Assembly (NCBI GenBank): GCA_020853705.1
Contig: JADYYK010000210.1
Span: 50,418 to 114,417, forward strand
Length of the DNA stretch: 64,000 nt
Direction of reading: 5' to 3'
Source of the DNA: Deltaproteobacteria bacterium
Lineage (GTDB): Bacteria > Myxococcota_A > Polyangia > Haliangiales > JADYYK01
Under the pieces are notes generated by a model, which saw only the letters and a program-made list of their open reading frames with translations, was not told the DNA's origin and did no database searches. Shown here piece by piece: positions 42,912-56,318 of the stretch (position 1 is the stretch's first letter; the number at the start of each line of letters is the position of its first letter). The position numbers and the translations under genes were made by a program.

Positions 42912-44944
42912 GCCTCCCCCCCGAGCCGGAACGAGAACACGCTACCACGACCGACCTCGCTCTCGGCCAGCCACAGCGTGCCGCCGTGGCGCACCGCGAT
43001 CTCGCGCGCGATGTACAGGCCCAGGCCCAGCCCCGGCTCGCCGGCCTGATCGGGCCCGGCCGAGCGCTGGAAGCGCTCGAAGATGCGCGCGCGGTCGGCG
43101 GGCAGCACGCCGACGCCCTGATCGCGCACGTCGACCCGCACCGCGCCTGCCTCCTCGCGCACCACCTGCACCGTCACCGGGCCGCCAGCCGGGCTGTAGC
43201 GCACCGCGTTCCCGATCAGGTTGAGCAGCAGCTGCTCGACCCGCGTCGGGTCGACGTGGGCGCAGGCCTCGCCGCTGGCGCGGAGCTCGAACTGGTGTCG
43301 TGGCGCGGTCGCGCTGACGCGCTCGATGGCCTCGCGCGACAGCGCGCACAGATCGACGCGCTCGCGGCGCAGCTCCAGCTGGCCGCGCTCGATGCGGGTC
43401 ACGTCCAGGAGGTCCGACACCAGGCCGCCCATGCGGCGCGCCTGGCGCTCGATGATCTCGAAGGCGCGCCGCGTGCGCGCCTCGGAGGCGCCCCCGATCC
43501 CCGCCAGCGACGCCGCCGCGAAGCCCTGCAGCGACGTGATCGGCGTGCGCAGCTCGTGCGCGACGATGGACAGCACCTCGTCCTTCTCGCGCTCGGCCCG
43601 CCGGCGCGCCTCGGCCAGGCGGCCGCGCTCGACCGCGGCGGCGACGCGCCCGACCAGCGTGGTCAGCAGCGCCTCGTCCTCGGGATCGATGGCGCGCGCG
43701 TTGGTCTCCATGGTCAGCACGCCGAGCTCGAGCTGGGCGCCCGGCGAGCCCACGCTGATCGGGATGGCCAGCAGCGTGCAGGGGTGGCCGTCGCGCACGG
43801 ACTGGCCGCTGCTGCGCGCGCGCTGCACCGCCTCCAGCGCGCGCTCGCCGAGGCGCGGGGTGCCCAGCGGCGTCGCGCCACCCGGCGTGCCCGGCACCGC
43901 CAGCAGGCAGCGCGACGAGGTCGCCTCGCCCGCGCTGCGCGCCAGGCCGCGCAACCAGGCCAGGGCCGCCTCGGGGCGCACCCCGTCGGGCGGGTCCGCC
44001 AGCGCCAGCGTGGCCAGCAGGCGGGCACGACGCTCGGCCCGGCGCTGGGCATCGACCCCCAGCGCCAGCGCCAGCCCGACGCTGGCCGCGCGCGCGCTGG
44101 TGGCCAGCAGCTCGAGCGCCTCGGTCTCGATGCGCTGCGGCGACGACGCGATGAGGACGCCGAAGGCGTGCGGGCCGTCGCACAGCGACACCGCGACCGA
44201 GTCGAGCATGCCATAGCGCGCCGCCGCCTCATGGCCCAGGGTGCGCTGTGGCTCGAAGTCGGCCGCGACCACCGCCCGGGTCACGATGTTGTCGCCGCCC
44301 AGCGGGATGGCGCGCCACTCCGTCAGCCAGGCCTGCGCCGACCCTGCGGCCAGGTACTCGACCTGGCCGCCGCCGGGCGCCATCACATACAGGCTGACGC
44401 GCACCCCGGGCAGGATGGCCTCCAGGCGGGCGCAGATCAGGCTGCCGCAGCGCCCCGGATCGGTCGCCTGCGTCGCTGCCGCGCGCACGTCGGCCAGCGC
44501 GGCCACGATGGCGCGCTCGCGATCCAGCCGCGACACCAGCCGGCTGTGCTGCACCACGCGCGTCACCAGCGGGGCCAGCGCCTCCAGCCGCGCCACGTCG
44601 GCCTCGGCCAGCGGCGCGTCGCCCGACAGCTCCAGCACGCCGAGGGTCAGCTCGCCATCACACAGCGGCACCGCGGCGGCGACCCGGCCGCGCTCGTTCG
44701 GCCGCTCGCTGCCGACCACGGTGCGGCGCAGGTTGAAGGCGCGATCCCCGACGCCGTCGACCGCCAGCGGCTGCGCGGGGGTCAGCATGCGGACCTCGCC
44801 CATGCGCGCCTCGGCGACCACGCTGAGCCGGGTCAGCCCGGGATCCCACAGCGCCAGCGCCAGCCGGCCCAGCCCGAGCACCCGCGACGCCGAACCGACC
44901 GCGTGCTCGATGGCCGCCGCGTCGGCCTCGCGCACTGCCCGCAT
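42908..44944 (-). CDS. GAF-domain sensor histidine kinase
   Basis: A 678-residue soluble kinase. Three GAF-like regions occupy about 1-430 (for example LALALWDPGLTRLSVVAEARMG, DVARLEALAPLVTRVVQHSRL, ILPGVRVSLYVMAPGGGQVEYL and LAIPISVGSPGAQLELGVLTME). The HisKA helix follows with VAHELRTPITSLQGF (phospho-His near residue 463), then the HATPase_c domain with LLLNLIGNAVRYSPAGG, VRDQGVGVLP and GLGLGLYIAREIA. No membrane segment is seen, so the signal is cytosolic. The single receiver downstream is its likely target. Translation overlaps greB. ATG 44944 was taken; GTG 44947 is equivalent. Confidence 0.9.
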   Translation of the reverse strand: MRAVREADAAAIEHAVGSASRVLGLGRLALALWDPGLTRLSVVAEARMGEVRMLTPAQPLAVDGVGDRAFNLRRTVVGSERPNERGRVAAAVPLCDGELTLGVLELSGDAPLAEADVARLEALAPLVTRVVQHSRLVSRLDRERAIVAALADVRAAATQATDPGRCGSLICARLEAILPGVRVSLYVMAPGGGQVEYLAAGSAQAWLTEWRAIPLGGDNIVTRAVVAADFEPQRTLGHEAAARYGMLDSVAVSLCDGPHAFGVLIASSPQRIETEALELLATSARAASVGLALALGVDAQRRAERRARLLATLALADPPDGVRPEAALAWLRGLARSAGEATSSRCLLAVPGTPGGATPLGTPRLGERALEAVQRARSSGQSVRDGHPCTLLAIPISVGSPGAQLELGVLTMETNARAIDPEDEALLTTLVGRVAAAVERGRLAEARRRAEREKDEVLSIVAHELRTPITSLQGFAAASLAGIGGASEARTRRAFEIIERQARRMGGLVSDLLDVTRIERGQLELRRERVDLCALSREAIERVSATAPRHQFELRASGEACAHVDPTRVEQLLLNLIGNAVRYSPAGGPVTVQVVREEAGAVRVDVRDQGVGVLPADRARIFERFQRSAGPDQAGEPGLGLGLYIAREIAVRHGGTLWLAESEVGRGSVFSFRLGGEA

Positions 44945-45411
44945 CACTCGTACCTGACGTCCACGATGGTGAACTTGCGCGTGCCGCTGGGCGTCTTGAC
45001 CTTGACGTCGTCGTCGAGCTCCTTGCCCAGCAGCGCGGCGCCGATGGGCGAGCGCCAGCTGATGCGCCCGCGCTTGGCCTCGATCTCGTCCTCACCGACC
45101 AGCTGGTAGGTCGTGCTCTCGCCGTCGTCGTCCTCCAGCACCACGGTGGCACCGAAGAAGACCTTGTCGCCGCGCTTCTGCTTGGGGTCGACCACCATGG
45201 CGGCGTCGATGCGCTTGCCCAGGAAGCGCATGCGCCGGTCGATCTCGCGCAGCTTCTTCTTGCCGTAGATGTACTCGGCGTTCTCCGAGCGATCGCCCTG
45301 CGCGGCGGCGTCGGAGACCTCCTGGCACACCTTGGGGCGGTCCACGGTGCGCAGGCGGGTCAGCTCTTCGGCCAGCTTCTTGTACCCGGCCGGGGTCATG
45401 TAGTTGGGCAT
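44944..45411 (-). CDS. greB: Transcription elongation factor GreB
   Basis: A 155-residue transcript-cleavage factor that rescues stalled RNA polymerase. The N-terminal coiled coil starts MPNYMTPAGYKKLAEELTRL, and the family signature GDRSENAEYIYGKKKLREID includes the acidic tip. The C-terminal FKBP-like domain ends ISWRSPIGAALLGKELDDD. The Y-I-Y-G-K-K pattern and the opening motif point to GreB rather than GreA. It sits 3 bp after the zinc-ribbon gene and overlaps the histidine kinase, giving a compact operon. Confidence 0.93.
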   Translation of the reverse strand: MPNYMTPAGYKKLAEELTRLRTVDRPKVCQEVSDAAAQGDRSENAEYIYGKKKLREIDRRMRFLGKRIDAAMVVDPKQKRGDKVFFGATVVLEDDDGESTTYQLVGEDEIEAKRGRISWRSPIGAALLGKELDDDVKVKTPSGTRKFTIVDVRYE

Positions 45412-45414
45412 GAG

Positions 45415-46269
45415 CTAGCGCAGGATCTCGAACAGGACGTCGACCAGCCAGCCGCCGCCGCCCGGGTTGCGGTTGCCGCTCGAGCTGACCGGCATGCTGG
45501 TGCTCATGGCGGTGACCTGGCGACGCTTGTCGACCAGCTTGCGCTCGATCTCCTCGAGCTCGCGACGGCGCGCCTCGTCGAGGCCGCCGTTCATGACGAA
45601 GCGCACCGCGGCGCCCAGCTCGTCGCTGTCGAACCAGATGCCGTGCGGGGTGCACACATCGACCAGGATCCCGGAGCGCTTGCCGAAGTTGCGCCGGGTC
45701 ATGATCTGCGTGCAGTCGGGGCACTTGAGGTACTTCATCGGCTGCGGCTTCAGCGCGGCGTCGCCGTGCGGCGCGGCGATCTGCGAGGTCGCCAGCACGG
45801 CCTGGCGGTCCTTGTCCTTGACCACGCGCTCGAAGGCGGCGCCGTCGACCCACACGCCGCCACAGCCTTCGCACTCGTCGACCAGGGTCTCGGCGACGAG
45901 GTGCGCGGTCAGGGCGTGGCGGGTGCCCGCGGAGCCGCAGCGCGGACAGCTGCGCGCGCTCTGCTTGCCGTCGCTGGCGCGCGCCGGCGCGTCGACGCTG
46001 GCGCCACAGTGCTGGCAGTGCTTGGCGCCCTGGAAGGCGCGCCCGAAGCAGCGCGCGCACGCGATGACCGCCAGCGTGGCGGTGCAGTAGGTGCAGCGCG
46101 GCTTGGCCGGATCACAGGCGGCGCCACACTGCGGGCAGTTCAGGGTGGCCGCGAACTCGCCCGGGGGTGACAGCACGAAGGTGCTGCCGCAGCGGCAGCG
46201 CGCGCGGGTCCCGGCCGGACGTCCGGTGACGTCGTAGCGCGACTGGCAGCCCGGACACTCGACGATCAT
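45415..46269 (-). CDS. Zinc-ribbon protein with zf-TFIIB domain
   Basis: A 284-residue protein rich in cysteine. It contains at least four zinc sites: CPGCQSRYDVTG ... CRCG at the start, NCPQCGAACDPAKPRCTYC, CARCFGRAFQGAKHCQHCG and the zf-TFIIB-like module CPRCGSAGTRHALTAHL ... ECEGCGGVWVDGAAFERV. A later CPDCTQIMTRRNFGKRSG is a second module of that type. The C-terminus is helical, then Gly/Ser-rich and hydrophobic (GWLVDVLFEILR). No enzymatic motif is seen; a nucleic-acid or protein-binding role is likely. It starts 3 bp upstream of greB. Confidence 0.8.
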   Translation of the reverse strand: MIVECPGCQSRYDVTGRPAGTRARCRCGSTFVLSPPGEFAATLNCPQCGAACDPAKPRCTYCTATLAVIACARCFGRAFQGAKHCQHCGASVDAPARASDGKQSARSCPRCGSAGTRHALTAHLVAETLVDECEGCGGVWVDGAAFERVVKDKDRQAVLATSQIAAPHGDAALKPQPMKYLKCPDCTQIMTRRNFGKRSGILVDVCTPHGIWFDSDELGAAVRFVMNGGLDEARRRELEEIERKLVDKRRQVTAMSTSMPVSSSGNRNPGGGGWLVDVLFEILR

Positions 46270-46351
46270 GGGCGGATCTTACACGACCTTGGCGCGCCAG
46301 CACGTCTGGCGCTGCGCGGAGCGCGTACGCGCGGCGGATGGCGGCGCGGGG

Positions 46352-46870
46352 CTACCGCGAGGCGATGGTCGCGGGCAGCGACAGCTGGAAGCGGCGCACG
46401 CCCGGCTCGCCCGGCGGGGTCACCGCCAGCGCCACCGGGGCCTCCGACAGCGACGCGCTCAGCGGGCGCCCTGGCACGCCGGGCAGCTGGAAGTAGACCG
46501 AGAACGCGACCTCGACATCCCAGGCGTGCGCGCCGGCGGGGCCACGCTCGACGCGCACCGGGCCGCGCAGCAGCAGCTTGAGCGGATCGCCCTGCACGCG
46601 GGCCTCGATGTTCCAGCTGCCGGGGCGCTCGAAGTCCTCGCCAGCGGCGTGGCCGCGACCGACCGCGGCGACATCGACCCGGAGCAGCGTGCCCTCGCGC
46701 GCGGTGGTGGCCGCGACCTCGAGCGGCTTGCGCGTGGGCTCCGGGATTGGATCGTCGATCGGCTCGCCGCGGACGACCGGAGCAGTGGAACTCGGGGGCG
46801 CCGGACGAACGGCCTGTGAGGCACCGCCACAACCGGAGACCAATGCGACGAGAAGGACGGCGCGGCGCAC
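46352..46870 (-). CDS. Small lipoprotein
   Basis: A 172-residue lipoprotein (MRRAVLLVALVSGC, Cys14) with a Pro-rich linker (about 20-50) and a beta-rich domain: LLRVDVAAVGRGHAAG, WNIEARVQGDPLKLLLRGPVR and HAWDVEVAFSVYFQLPG. It has no known family. It lies 27 bp downstream of the cupredoxin-like gene on the same strand and probably shares its transcript. Confidence 0.65.
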   Translation of the reverse strand: MRRAVLLVALVSGCGGASQAVRPAPPSSTAPVVRGEPIDDPIPEPTRKPLEVAATTAREGTLLRVDVAAVGRGHAAGEDFERPGSWNIEARVQGDPLKLLLRGPVRVERGPAGAHAWDVEVAFSVYFQLPGVPGRPLSASLSEAPVALAVTPPGEPGVRRFQLSLPATIASR

Positions 46871-46897
46871 GTCCGGACTTTAGCAACCCGAGATCGA

Positions 46898-47887
46898 TCA
46901 GGGAAGATCGATCTGCACCTCGACACGCTGCGTTGCGGGAAGCGTGACGTTCTTGCCGCCCCGTGCCGCGACACCTGCGATCGCGGAGATGGCCAGGTCG
47001 CCCGCCGGGACGTCAGTGATCTCGAAGCGCCCGGCCTGATCAGTGATGGTGAAGAATGGATGCGCCAGCACGACCAGTCGGCTGGCTGACTCCACACCGG
47101 TGGCACCTGCCACCGTGCACCACACGGCGATCTCACCGAGCGGCTGGTCGAGAGGCAGGCGCTCCAGCGTGGGCACGCCCGAGGCCAGCACGGGGAGGTT
47201 GAAGACCTGGCGGCCCTCCAGCTCGCCCGCCAGCGTGTGCAGGTGCAGGTCACGCGCGCGCAGCGACAGCGGCTGGCCGAGCTGCAGCGCGGCGACCACC
47301 GGCTTGAAGCCAGCGCCGTCGTTCTCCAGCTCCAGGGTGTCGGTGCGCGGGGCGAAGTCGTAGCGCTCGAGGCCGCTCGAGACCCAGACCAGCGCCCCCG
47401 CGACCGGACGTCCGCCGGCGTCGCGCACCACGCCAGCCAGGCTGCCGCGCCGCTCGGCCGGGATGACGCTGGGCGGCGCCAGCGGGGGCGCCGCCACCGG
47501 CACCATCGAGGCGGCGGGGGTCGAGGCGATGGGCAGGTCGAGGCTGCGCCCCTCGGGTGCGCGCGGCGAACCGCCCGCGATCAAGACCAGGATGAGGATG
47601 CTGGCGGTGATCAGGAACTTGAGCAGCGTGATCTCGAGCGTGGCCAGGAAGAAGTGGCGCAGCTCGAGCCGGCGCGCCAGCAGCAGCGCGCCCCCGACCC
47701 ACAGCGGGATGGTGGCGTAGCTCCACAGGATGGAGGCGTCGAGGTCGGACAGCCGCTGCCACACCAGGCCATGGATGAAGAGGAACTGGATGACGACCCC
47801 GGTGAGGATGACGCCCCGCTGCAGGGATGACAGGCCCGATCTGGACAGCGCGGGAGCTCCCGGCGCTGGGGGGTCGAGGGCGGTCAC
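46898..47887 (-). CDS. Membrane protein with CarboxypepD_reg/cupredoxin-like module
   Basis: A 329-residue protein. Three membrane helices come first (VILTGVVIQFLFIHGLVWQR, ILWSYATIPLWVGGALLLAR, FLITASILILVLIAGG). The external part begins with GSLAGVVRDAGGRPVAGALVWV, a carboxypeptidase-regulatory-type beta domain. A cupredoxin-like region follows (FKPVVAALQLGQPLSLRARD, HLHTLAGELEG, EIAVWCTVAG). It ends in a second such beta domain, FFTITDQAGRFEITDVPAG. Copper-binding His/Cys/Met ligands are only partly recognisable, so metal binding is doubtful. The GTG at 47887 overlaps the previous gene's stop. Confidence 0.6.
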   Translation of the reverse strand: MTALDPPAPGAPALSRSGLSSLQRGVILTGVVIQFLFIHGLVWQRLSDLDASILWSYATIPLWVGGALLLARRLELRHFFLATLEITLLKFLITASILILVLIAGGSPRAPEGRSLDLPIASTPAASMVPVAAPPLAPPSVIPAERRGSLAGVVRDAGGRPVAGALVWVSSGLERYDFAPRTDTLELENDGAGFKPVVAALQLGQPLSLRARDLHLHTLAGELEGRQVFNLPVLASGVPTLERLPLDQPLGEIAVWCTVAGATGVESASRLVVLAHPFFTITDQAGRFEITDVPAGDLAISAIAGVAARGGKNVTLPATQRVEVQIDLP

Positions 47888-48687
47888 GGTGTCTTGGCCT
47901 CCGCGGGCGGCGGGGTGGCCTTCTCCCACGGCGCGGTGACGCCGAGGTATTCGACCAGGTCGAAGCCGGTCTGATCCATCAGCTCGAGCTGCTGCGCTGA
48001 CAGCGACTTCTTGAGCCGGGCATCGACGCTATCGACGGTGGTGACGGCGCCACCCAGGAAGGCCAGGACGCCGCGCGGGTTGCGCTTGTAGGGCGTCAGG
48101 TCGCCGGCGGCGATCGACTTGTTGGCCAGCGCCAGCAGCTCGCCGTGGGCGTCAGCGACGGCGCGGTCGAGCTCGTCGTGCTGCTCGGGGGTCAGCTCGG
48201 CGGCGGCCTCGAAGTCCTTGCGCCGCTGCTCGAAGCGCTCGCGCGGGCGGGCCAGCGCGAAGGTCACCAGCGGGGCGACGCGGGCGCGGTAGGCCTCGTC
48301 GGACTCGCCATCGAGGCGGCCCAGCATCATGCGGATGAACTTCTGGCGCTGCTCACGGCGCGACTCGCGAGAGTCGTCGTCCCCTCCGCCTGCGGGTGAG
48401 GGGTCGGGCCTGGCGTCGCGCGCGGCGCGGATGGCCTGGTCGAGCTTGCCCAGCATGGAGGCGGGGTCGCGGCTGGGCTTGCCACCGGCGACGCGGGCGC
48501 GTTCGCTGGCGTCGCCGCCGGAGTCGCCGACGGGGGCGCCCTCGGCGGTGGCCGGCGCCGTGGCGGTGTGCGGGCGCGCGGCCAGCGCGCGCTGCAGGCG
48601 GCGGTTCTCGCGGAACTGCCAGGCGATCACGACCAGCAGGGCCGCCGAGGTGACCAGGAGAGCCACGTGTCGCTTGAGGATGTTCAT
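47884..48687 (-). CDS. Membrane-anchored helical protein
   Basis: A 267-residue protein: one N-terminal membrane helix (about 8-24, ALLVTSAALLVVIAW), an Ala/Arg-rich linker, then charged helices (SRESRREQRQKFIRMMLGRL, DEAYRARVAPLVTFALARPRERFEQRRKDFEAAAEL). The pattern AAELTPEQHDELDRAVADAHGEL resembles the heat-stress-type helices of Spy/CpxP-like proteins, but no family was fixed. It is divergent from the thioesterase gene, with a 51-bp spacer for both promoters. Confidence 0.6.
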   Translation of the reverse strand: MNILKRHVALLVTSAALLVVIAWQFRENRRLQRALAARPHTATAPATAEGAPVGDSGGDASERARVAGGKPSRDPASMLGKLDQAIRAARDARPDPSPAGGGDDDSRESRREQRQKFIRMMLGRLDGESDEAYRARVAPLVTFALARPRERFEQRRKDFEAAAELTPEQHDELDRAVADAHGELLALANKSIAAGDLTPYKRNPRGVLAFLGGAVTTVDSVDARLKKSLSAQQLELMDQTGFDLVEYLGVTAPWEKATPPPAEAKTP

Positions 48688-48738
48688 GGCGTGTGCGTGG
48701 ATTATGCTCGCTGACAGGTGAGATGCACGAGCCGACCC

Positions 48739-49188
48739 ATGAGTGACCTCGGGTTTTCCAAGCCGGAGCTGCTGGCCGCAGGGCCGGGCTGGAGCCATGT
48801 CCTGGCGGTGCACTTCCAGGACATCGACGCCGCGGGGATCGTCTATTACCCGCGCATCTTGTCGTATTTTCACGACGCCTACGTGGCCTTTCTCGACGCC
48901 CATGGCTGTTCGCTGGCCGAGGCGCTGAAGACGCGGTCGTTCCTGGCGCCGATCAAGCACGCCGAGGCCGACTTCCTGGCCCCGATGCGCTTCGGAGACC
49001 AGGTCGACGTGGCCCTGGTGCGCGCGCAGCTGCAGGGCAGCGTGCTCACGGTGGGCTTCCGCGCCAGCGTGGACGGCCGCCCGACCGCGGTCGGCCACAG
49101 CGTGCACGTCTTCGTGGACGCCGGGTTTCAGCGCGCGGCGCCGCCGCCGGCGATCATCGCGGCATTCGCGGGGCTGGCGGAGGGATAG
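48739..49188 (+). CDS. Hot-dog acyl-CoA thioesterase, candidate DHNA-CoA hydrolase
   Basis: A 149-residue 4-hydroxybenzoyl-CoA-thioesterase-type protein. AVHFQDIDAAGIVYYPRILSYFHDAYVAFLD is the family signature with the catalytic Asp, and RFGDQVDVALVRAQLQGSVL and VDGRPTAVGHSVHVFVDAG are later strands. The MenD/H/C/E/B route needs a hydrolase to release DHNA from its CoA thioester before MenA acts. No other thioesterase lies in the men cluster, so this divergent neighbour is the best candidate (MenI/YdiI type). That assignment rests on context. It overlaps the end of menE by 61 bp on the opposite strand. Confidence 0.75.
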   Translation: MSDLGFSKPELLAAGPGWSHVLAVHFQDIDAAGIVYYPRILSYFHDAYVAFLDAHGCSLAEALKTRSFLAPIKHAEADFLAPMRFGDQVDVALVRAQLQGSVLTVGFRASVDGRPTAVGHSVHVFVDAGFQRAAPPPAIIAAFAGLAEG

Positions 49189-50614
49189 GCCAGGGGGCGC
49201 AGGCCGGCGACGGCAGCCCGCGCGCTGGCGGCGCGGTCGAGCTTGCCCGAGGCCAGGCTGGGCAGCGCGGGCAGATCGAGGGTGGCGATCAGGCGCGGGC
49301 GCTTGAACGGCGCCAGCGTGGCCGCCAGCGCCGTGGCGAGCGCGGCGTCGGACGGCGGCGTGGTGGTCGGGGTGGTCGGGGTGGTCGGGGTGGTCGTTGT
49401 GATGCTGGCGGCGGCGACCAGGTTGCCCCAGGTGGCGTCGGGCAGCGCGAAGACGCAGGCGGCGACCACGCCCGGGATGGCGGTGAGAGCGGCCTCGACC
49501 TCGTGCGGTGACACGTTCTCGCCACCGGTGATGATGACCTCGTCGGCGCGGCCGTGGACGTGCAGGTTGCCGGCGGCGTCGAGGTGGCCGAGGTCTCCGG
49601 TGTCGAACCAGCCGGGGCCGCGGGGCGCGCCGGGGAAGTAGCCGGTGAACAGGGTCGGGCCGGCGACCTGGATGTGCTGGTCGGGGCCGATGCGCAGCGC
49701 GAGACCGGGCAGCGCGGGGCCACAGCCGGTGTCGGTGTCGATGCCGGTGTCGGTGTCTATGGCGACGCCGATCGAGGCGCGCTGGGTGGCGAGCTGGCCC
49801 GCGGTCTCGCTGAGGCCGTAGGTGGTGAGGATGGGCCAGCCGGCCGCGCGGGCGCGGACCAGCAGGCTCGGGGCGGCGGCGGCGCCACCGACCAGGACGG
49901 CGCGCAGACAGGCCGGTGGCGCTGTGCCGTGGTCGACGACGCGCGCCAGCGTGGTCGGGACCAGGGACAGCAGCGTGGAGCGGGTGTCCGCGAGGGTCGC
50001 GGCGAGCCTGGCGGGGTCGGGCGCGCCCAACGCGATGGTGCGCCGGGCCAGCAGGCAGCGCGTGATGATCGAGAGGCCACCGACGTGGGCGAAGGGCAGA
50101 CACATGAGCCAGCGGTCGTCGGGCTGCCAGCCCAGGTTGGCGGCGCTGGCGGCGGCGGCGGCGACCAGCGCGCCGGTGGCCAGCTCGACGCCGCGGGGCA
50201 GCGCGGTCGAGCCGCTGGTGTAGACGATGGCGGCGGTGTCGCGGGCGGTGAGCGGCGAGGCAATGGTGGCCTGGGTGGCGGTGGCTGCCGGGACCTGCCA
50301 GGTGTCGTGCTCGATGACCAGCGCGGGCCGCGCCTGGGCCAGCACCGCGGCACGCTCGGTCGCGGTCCAGCGTGGGTGCAGCAGCAGCGCGGGTGCGCCG
50401 TGCTCGAGCAGCGCGAGCAGCGTGACGATCGAGGTCGCATCGGGGTGCGCCACCAGCGCGACCGGGCGCCGCGCGGGGAGACTGGCGTCGTGCAGCCGCC
50501 GCACGACGGGCGCGGCAGCTGCCGCAAGCGCCGCGAAGGTGAGGGCCCCGTCGGCGCTGACCAGCGCCAGCGAGTCGGGGGCCTCGGCCGCGGCCAGCGT
50601 GATCGAGAGCGGGT

Positions 50615-50618
<4 letters not shown>
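49128..50618 (-). CDS. menE: o-Succinylbenzoate-CoA ligase
   Basis: A 496-residue AMP-forming ligase that activates o-succinylbenzoate with CoA. Motifs are AAIVYTSGSTALPRGVELA (P-loop), GLSETAGQLATQRAS, FDTGDLGHLDAAGNLHVHGRADEVIITGGENVSP and the C-terminal catalytic lysine region LASGKLDRAA. Ligase family membership is clear; the o-succinylbenzoate substrate comes from the men cluster. Two low-complexity insertions break it: DTDTGIDTDTG near residue 290 and a Thr/Pro tract (TTTTPTTPTTPTTT) in the mobile C-terminal domain. The end overlaps the thioesterase gene on the other strand. It is the last gene of the cluster and overlaps menC by ATGA. Confidence 0.92.
49362..49397. repeat. 9-bp tandem repeat, 4 copies, in menE
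   Basis: Four units of GGTGGTCGG (last one GGTGGTCGT) encode the T-T-P repeat of the MenE C-terminal domain on the minus strand. Confidence 0.92.
49725..49760. repeat. 18-bp tandem duplication in menE
   Basis: GCCGGTGTCGGTGTC(G/T)AT occurs twice in a row with one mismatch and encodes the duplicated DTDTG segment of MenE. Confidence 0.9.
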
Positions 50619-51780
<1,162 letters not shown>

Positions 51781-51784
<4 letters not shown>

Positions 51785-52727
51785 CCCAGGCCCAGCCCGA
51801 CGGTCCACAGCACACCGTGCAGCACCAGCAGCTTGGCGGTCCCCACCAGGAGCGGGTTCAGCGCCGCGCCGCTGGAGCGCGCCACCTTGCGCGCCAGCCC
51901 GACCGCCACCGGCAGCGTCAGCACCGGCAACGCCGCCCACGCCCAGCTGCGCGCACCCGCCGCCAGCCCCAGCCCCGCCACCAGCAGCGGCACCGCGTAG
52001 GCCAGCACCAGCAGCACCACATACTCGCCCAGCGCGCCGCGCCGCCCCAGCCGCACCGCCAGGGTGCGCTTGCCTGCCGCCGCGTCGGTGACCCGGTCGC
52101 GCAGGTTGTTGACCACCAGGATCGCGGTCGCCAGCGCCCCCACCGGCAGCGCCGCCGCCACCGACAGCGAGGTCACATGGCCCAGGGCCACGAACGTCGT
52201 GCCGCACACCGCCACGAAGCCGAAGAAGCCCATCACGAAGACGTCGCCGAGGCCGTGATAACCCAGCGGATAGGGCCCGCCGGTGTAGCCGATGCCGGCC
52301 AGGATCGACGCCACCCCGATGGCGACCACGACCGGCCCGGCCAGCCAGGCCAGCACGGCGCCCGCCGCCGTGGCCGCGCCGAACACGACGAACATCCCGG
52401 TCTTGACTTGACGCGCTGTCAACAAGCCGGCCTGCACCGCGCGCGTCGGCCCGAGCCGGTCGGCGTTGTCGGCGCCCTTCTCGGCGTCGAACACGTCGTT
52501 GGCCAGGTTGGCCCCGATCTGGATCAGCACCGCGCCGAGCAGCGCACACACCGCGGCGCTCCAGCGCAGCGCGCCGGCGTCGGGCACGGCGCTCCAGGCG
52601 CAGGCGCAGCCGACCAGCACCGGCACCACCGCGGCGCCCAGCGTCGCCGGCCGACACGCCAGCAGCCAGGCCCGCGCCGACCCCGGCCGCGGCAGCGCGC
52701 GCCCGGCCGCCCCCGCGACCGCCGCGC

Positions 52728-52731
<4 letters not shown>
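51781..52731 (-). CDS. menA: 1,4-Dihydroxy-2-naphthoate polyprenyltransferase
   Basis: A 316-residue inner-membrane prenyltransferase joining DHNA to the polyprenyl diphosphate chain. The metal-binding motif NDVFDAEKGADN (about 78-89) is the first aspartate-rich site, and NNLRDRVTDAAAGKRTLAVRLG is the second. About eight membrane helices are visible. The substrate polyprenyl-PP would come from the synthase gene at the head of the same operon. The start overlaps the menB stop (ATGA). Confidence 0.93.
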
Positions 52732-53547
<816 letters not shown>

Positions 53548-53570
<23 letters not shown>

Positions 53571-54386
53571 CTCGTGCCTCCACTTGGGATGGTTCGGCCG
53601 GGCTGGGCCCGGTCGTCGGGGTGGTTTGTTCTTCCGAGCTGGTGAGCAGCGCGGCCAGCGCGGCCGGCGCCTGGGTGAGGACGTTGTGGCCGGCACCCGC
53701 GATGCTGCGCAGCGCCGCGTGCGGCAGGTGTGCGCGGAGCTCCGCGGCCAGGGCCAGGAAGCGGGCGTCGGCGGCGCCCACGACCAGCGTGGTCGGGACG
53801 TCGCGGCCGCGGCGCGCGGCCAGCGCGGCGCCATAGTCGGGCATCTCGGCCAGGCCCAGCGTCGCCAGCGCCAGGGCCAGGCCGCGCGGATCGTGCGCCA
53901 GGCGGATGGCGCGCTCGCGGGCGCGCGCTGCGGCGGGTAGCCCGGGCGTGGCCAGCAGCGGCTGGGCCTCCCAGGCAGAGGCGAAGGCGGGCAGGCCGTC
54001 GGCCAGGCGGGCGCTCCAGCGCGCGTCCTCGGCACGACGCGCGGCGCGGGCAGCCAGGTCGGCGGCGGGCAGGCCGTTGCGCGCGCCGATCAGCGTCACC
54101 CGCGCCAGCAGCTCGGGGTGCGTGGCCAGCAGGCCCAGGGCCAGGCGGCCGCCCAGCGAGTAGCCCACCAGGTGGATGGCGTCCAGGCCAGCCTGGCGCA
54201 GCTCGGCGGCGATGCGGTCGACCTCGCCCTGAAAGCCGGGGCGCGAGAGCTCGAGCGGACCGCCGTCGTGGCCCAGCACGCGAACCCGGTGGATGCTGCG
54301 CGGCGGGCTGCGCGCGGGCAGCTCGGCGACCACGCCGTCCCACGACGCCGGTGCGCCGGTGAAGCCGTGGATGAGGACCAGCGCCG

Positions 54387-54390
<4 letters not shown>
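53548..54390 (-). CDS. menH: 2-Succinyl-6-hydroxy-2,4-cyclohexadiene-1-carboxylate synthase (alpha/beta hydrolase)
   Basis: A 280-residue alpha/beta-hydrolase fold protein placed between menD and menB, where MenH belongs. MTALVLIHGFTGAPASWDGV is the oxyanion region. The nucleophile elbow is GYSLGGRLALGLL, and a C-terminal His is in GAGHNVLTQAP. MenH eliminates pyruvate from SEPHCHC. By fold alone it could be another hydrolase, but context settles it. The C-terminal tail (TTPTTGPSPAEPS) is a low-complexity extension. It overlaps menB and is overlapped by menD. Confidence 0.87.
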
Positions 54391-56314
<1,924 letters not shown>

Positions 56315-56318
<4 letters not shown>

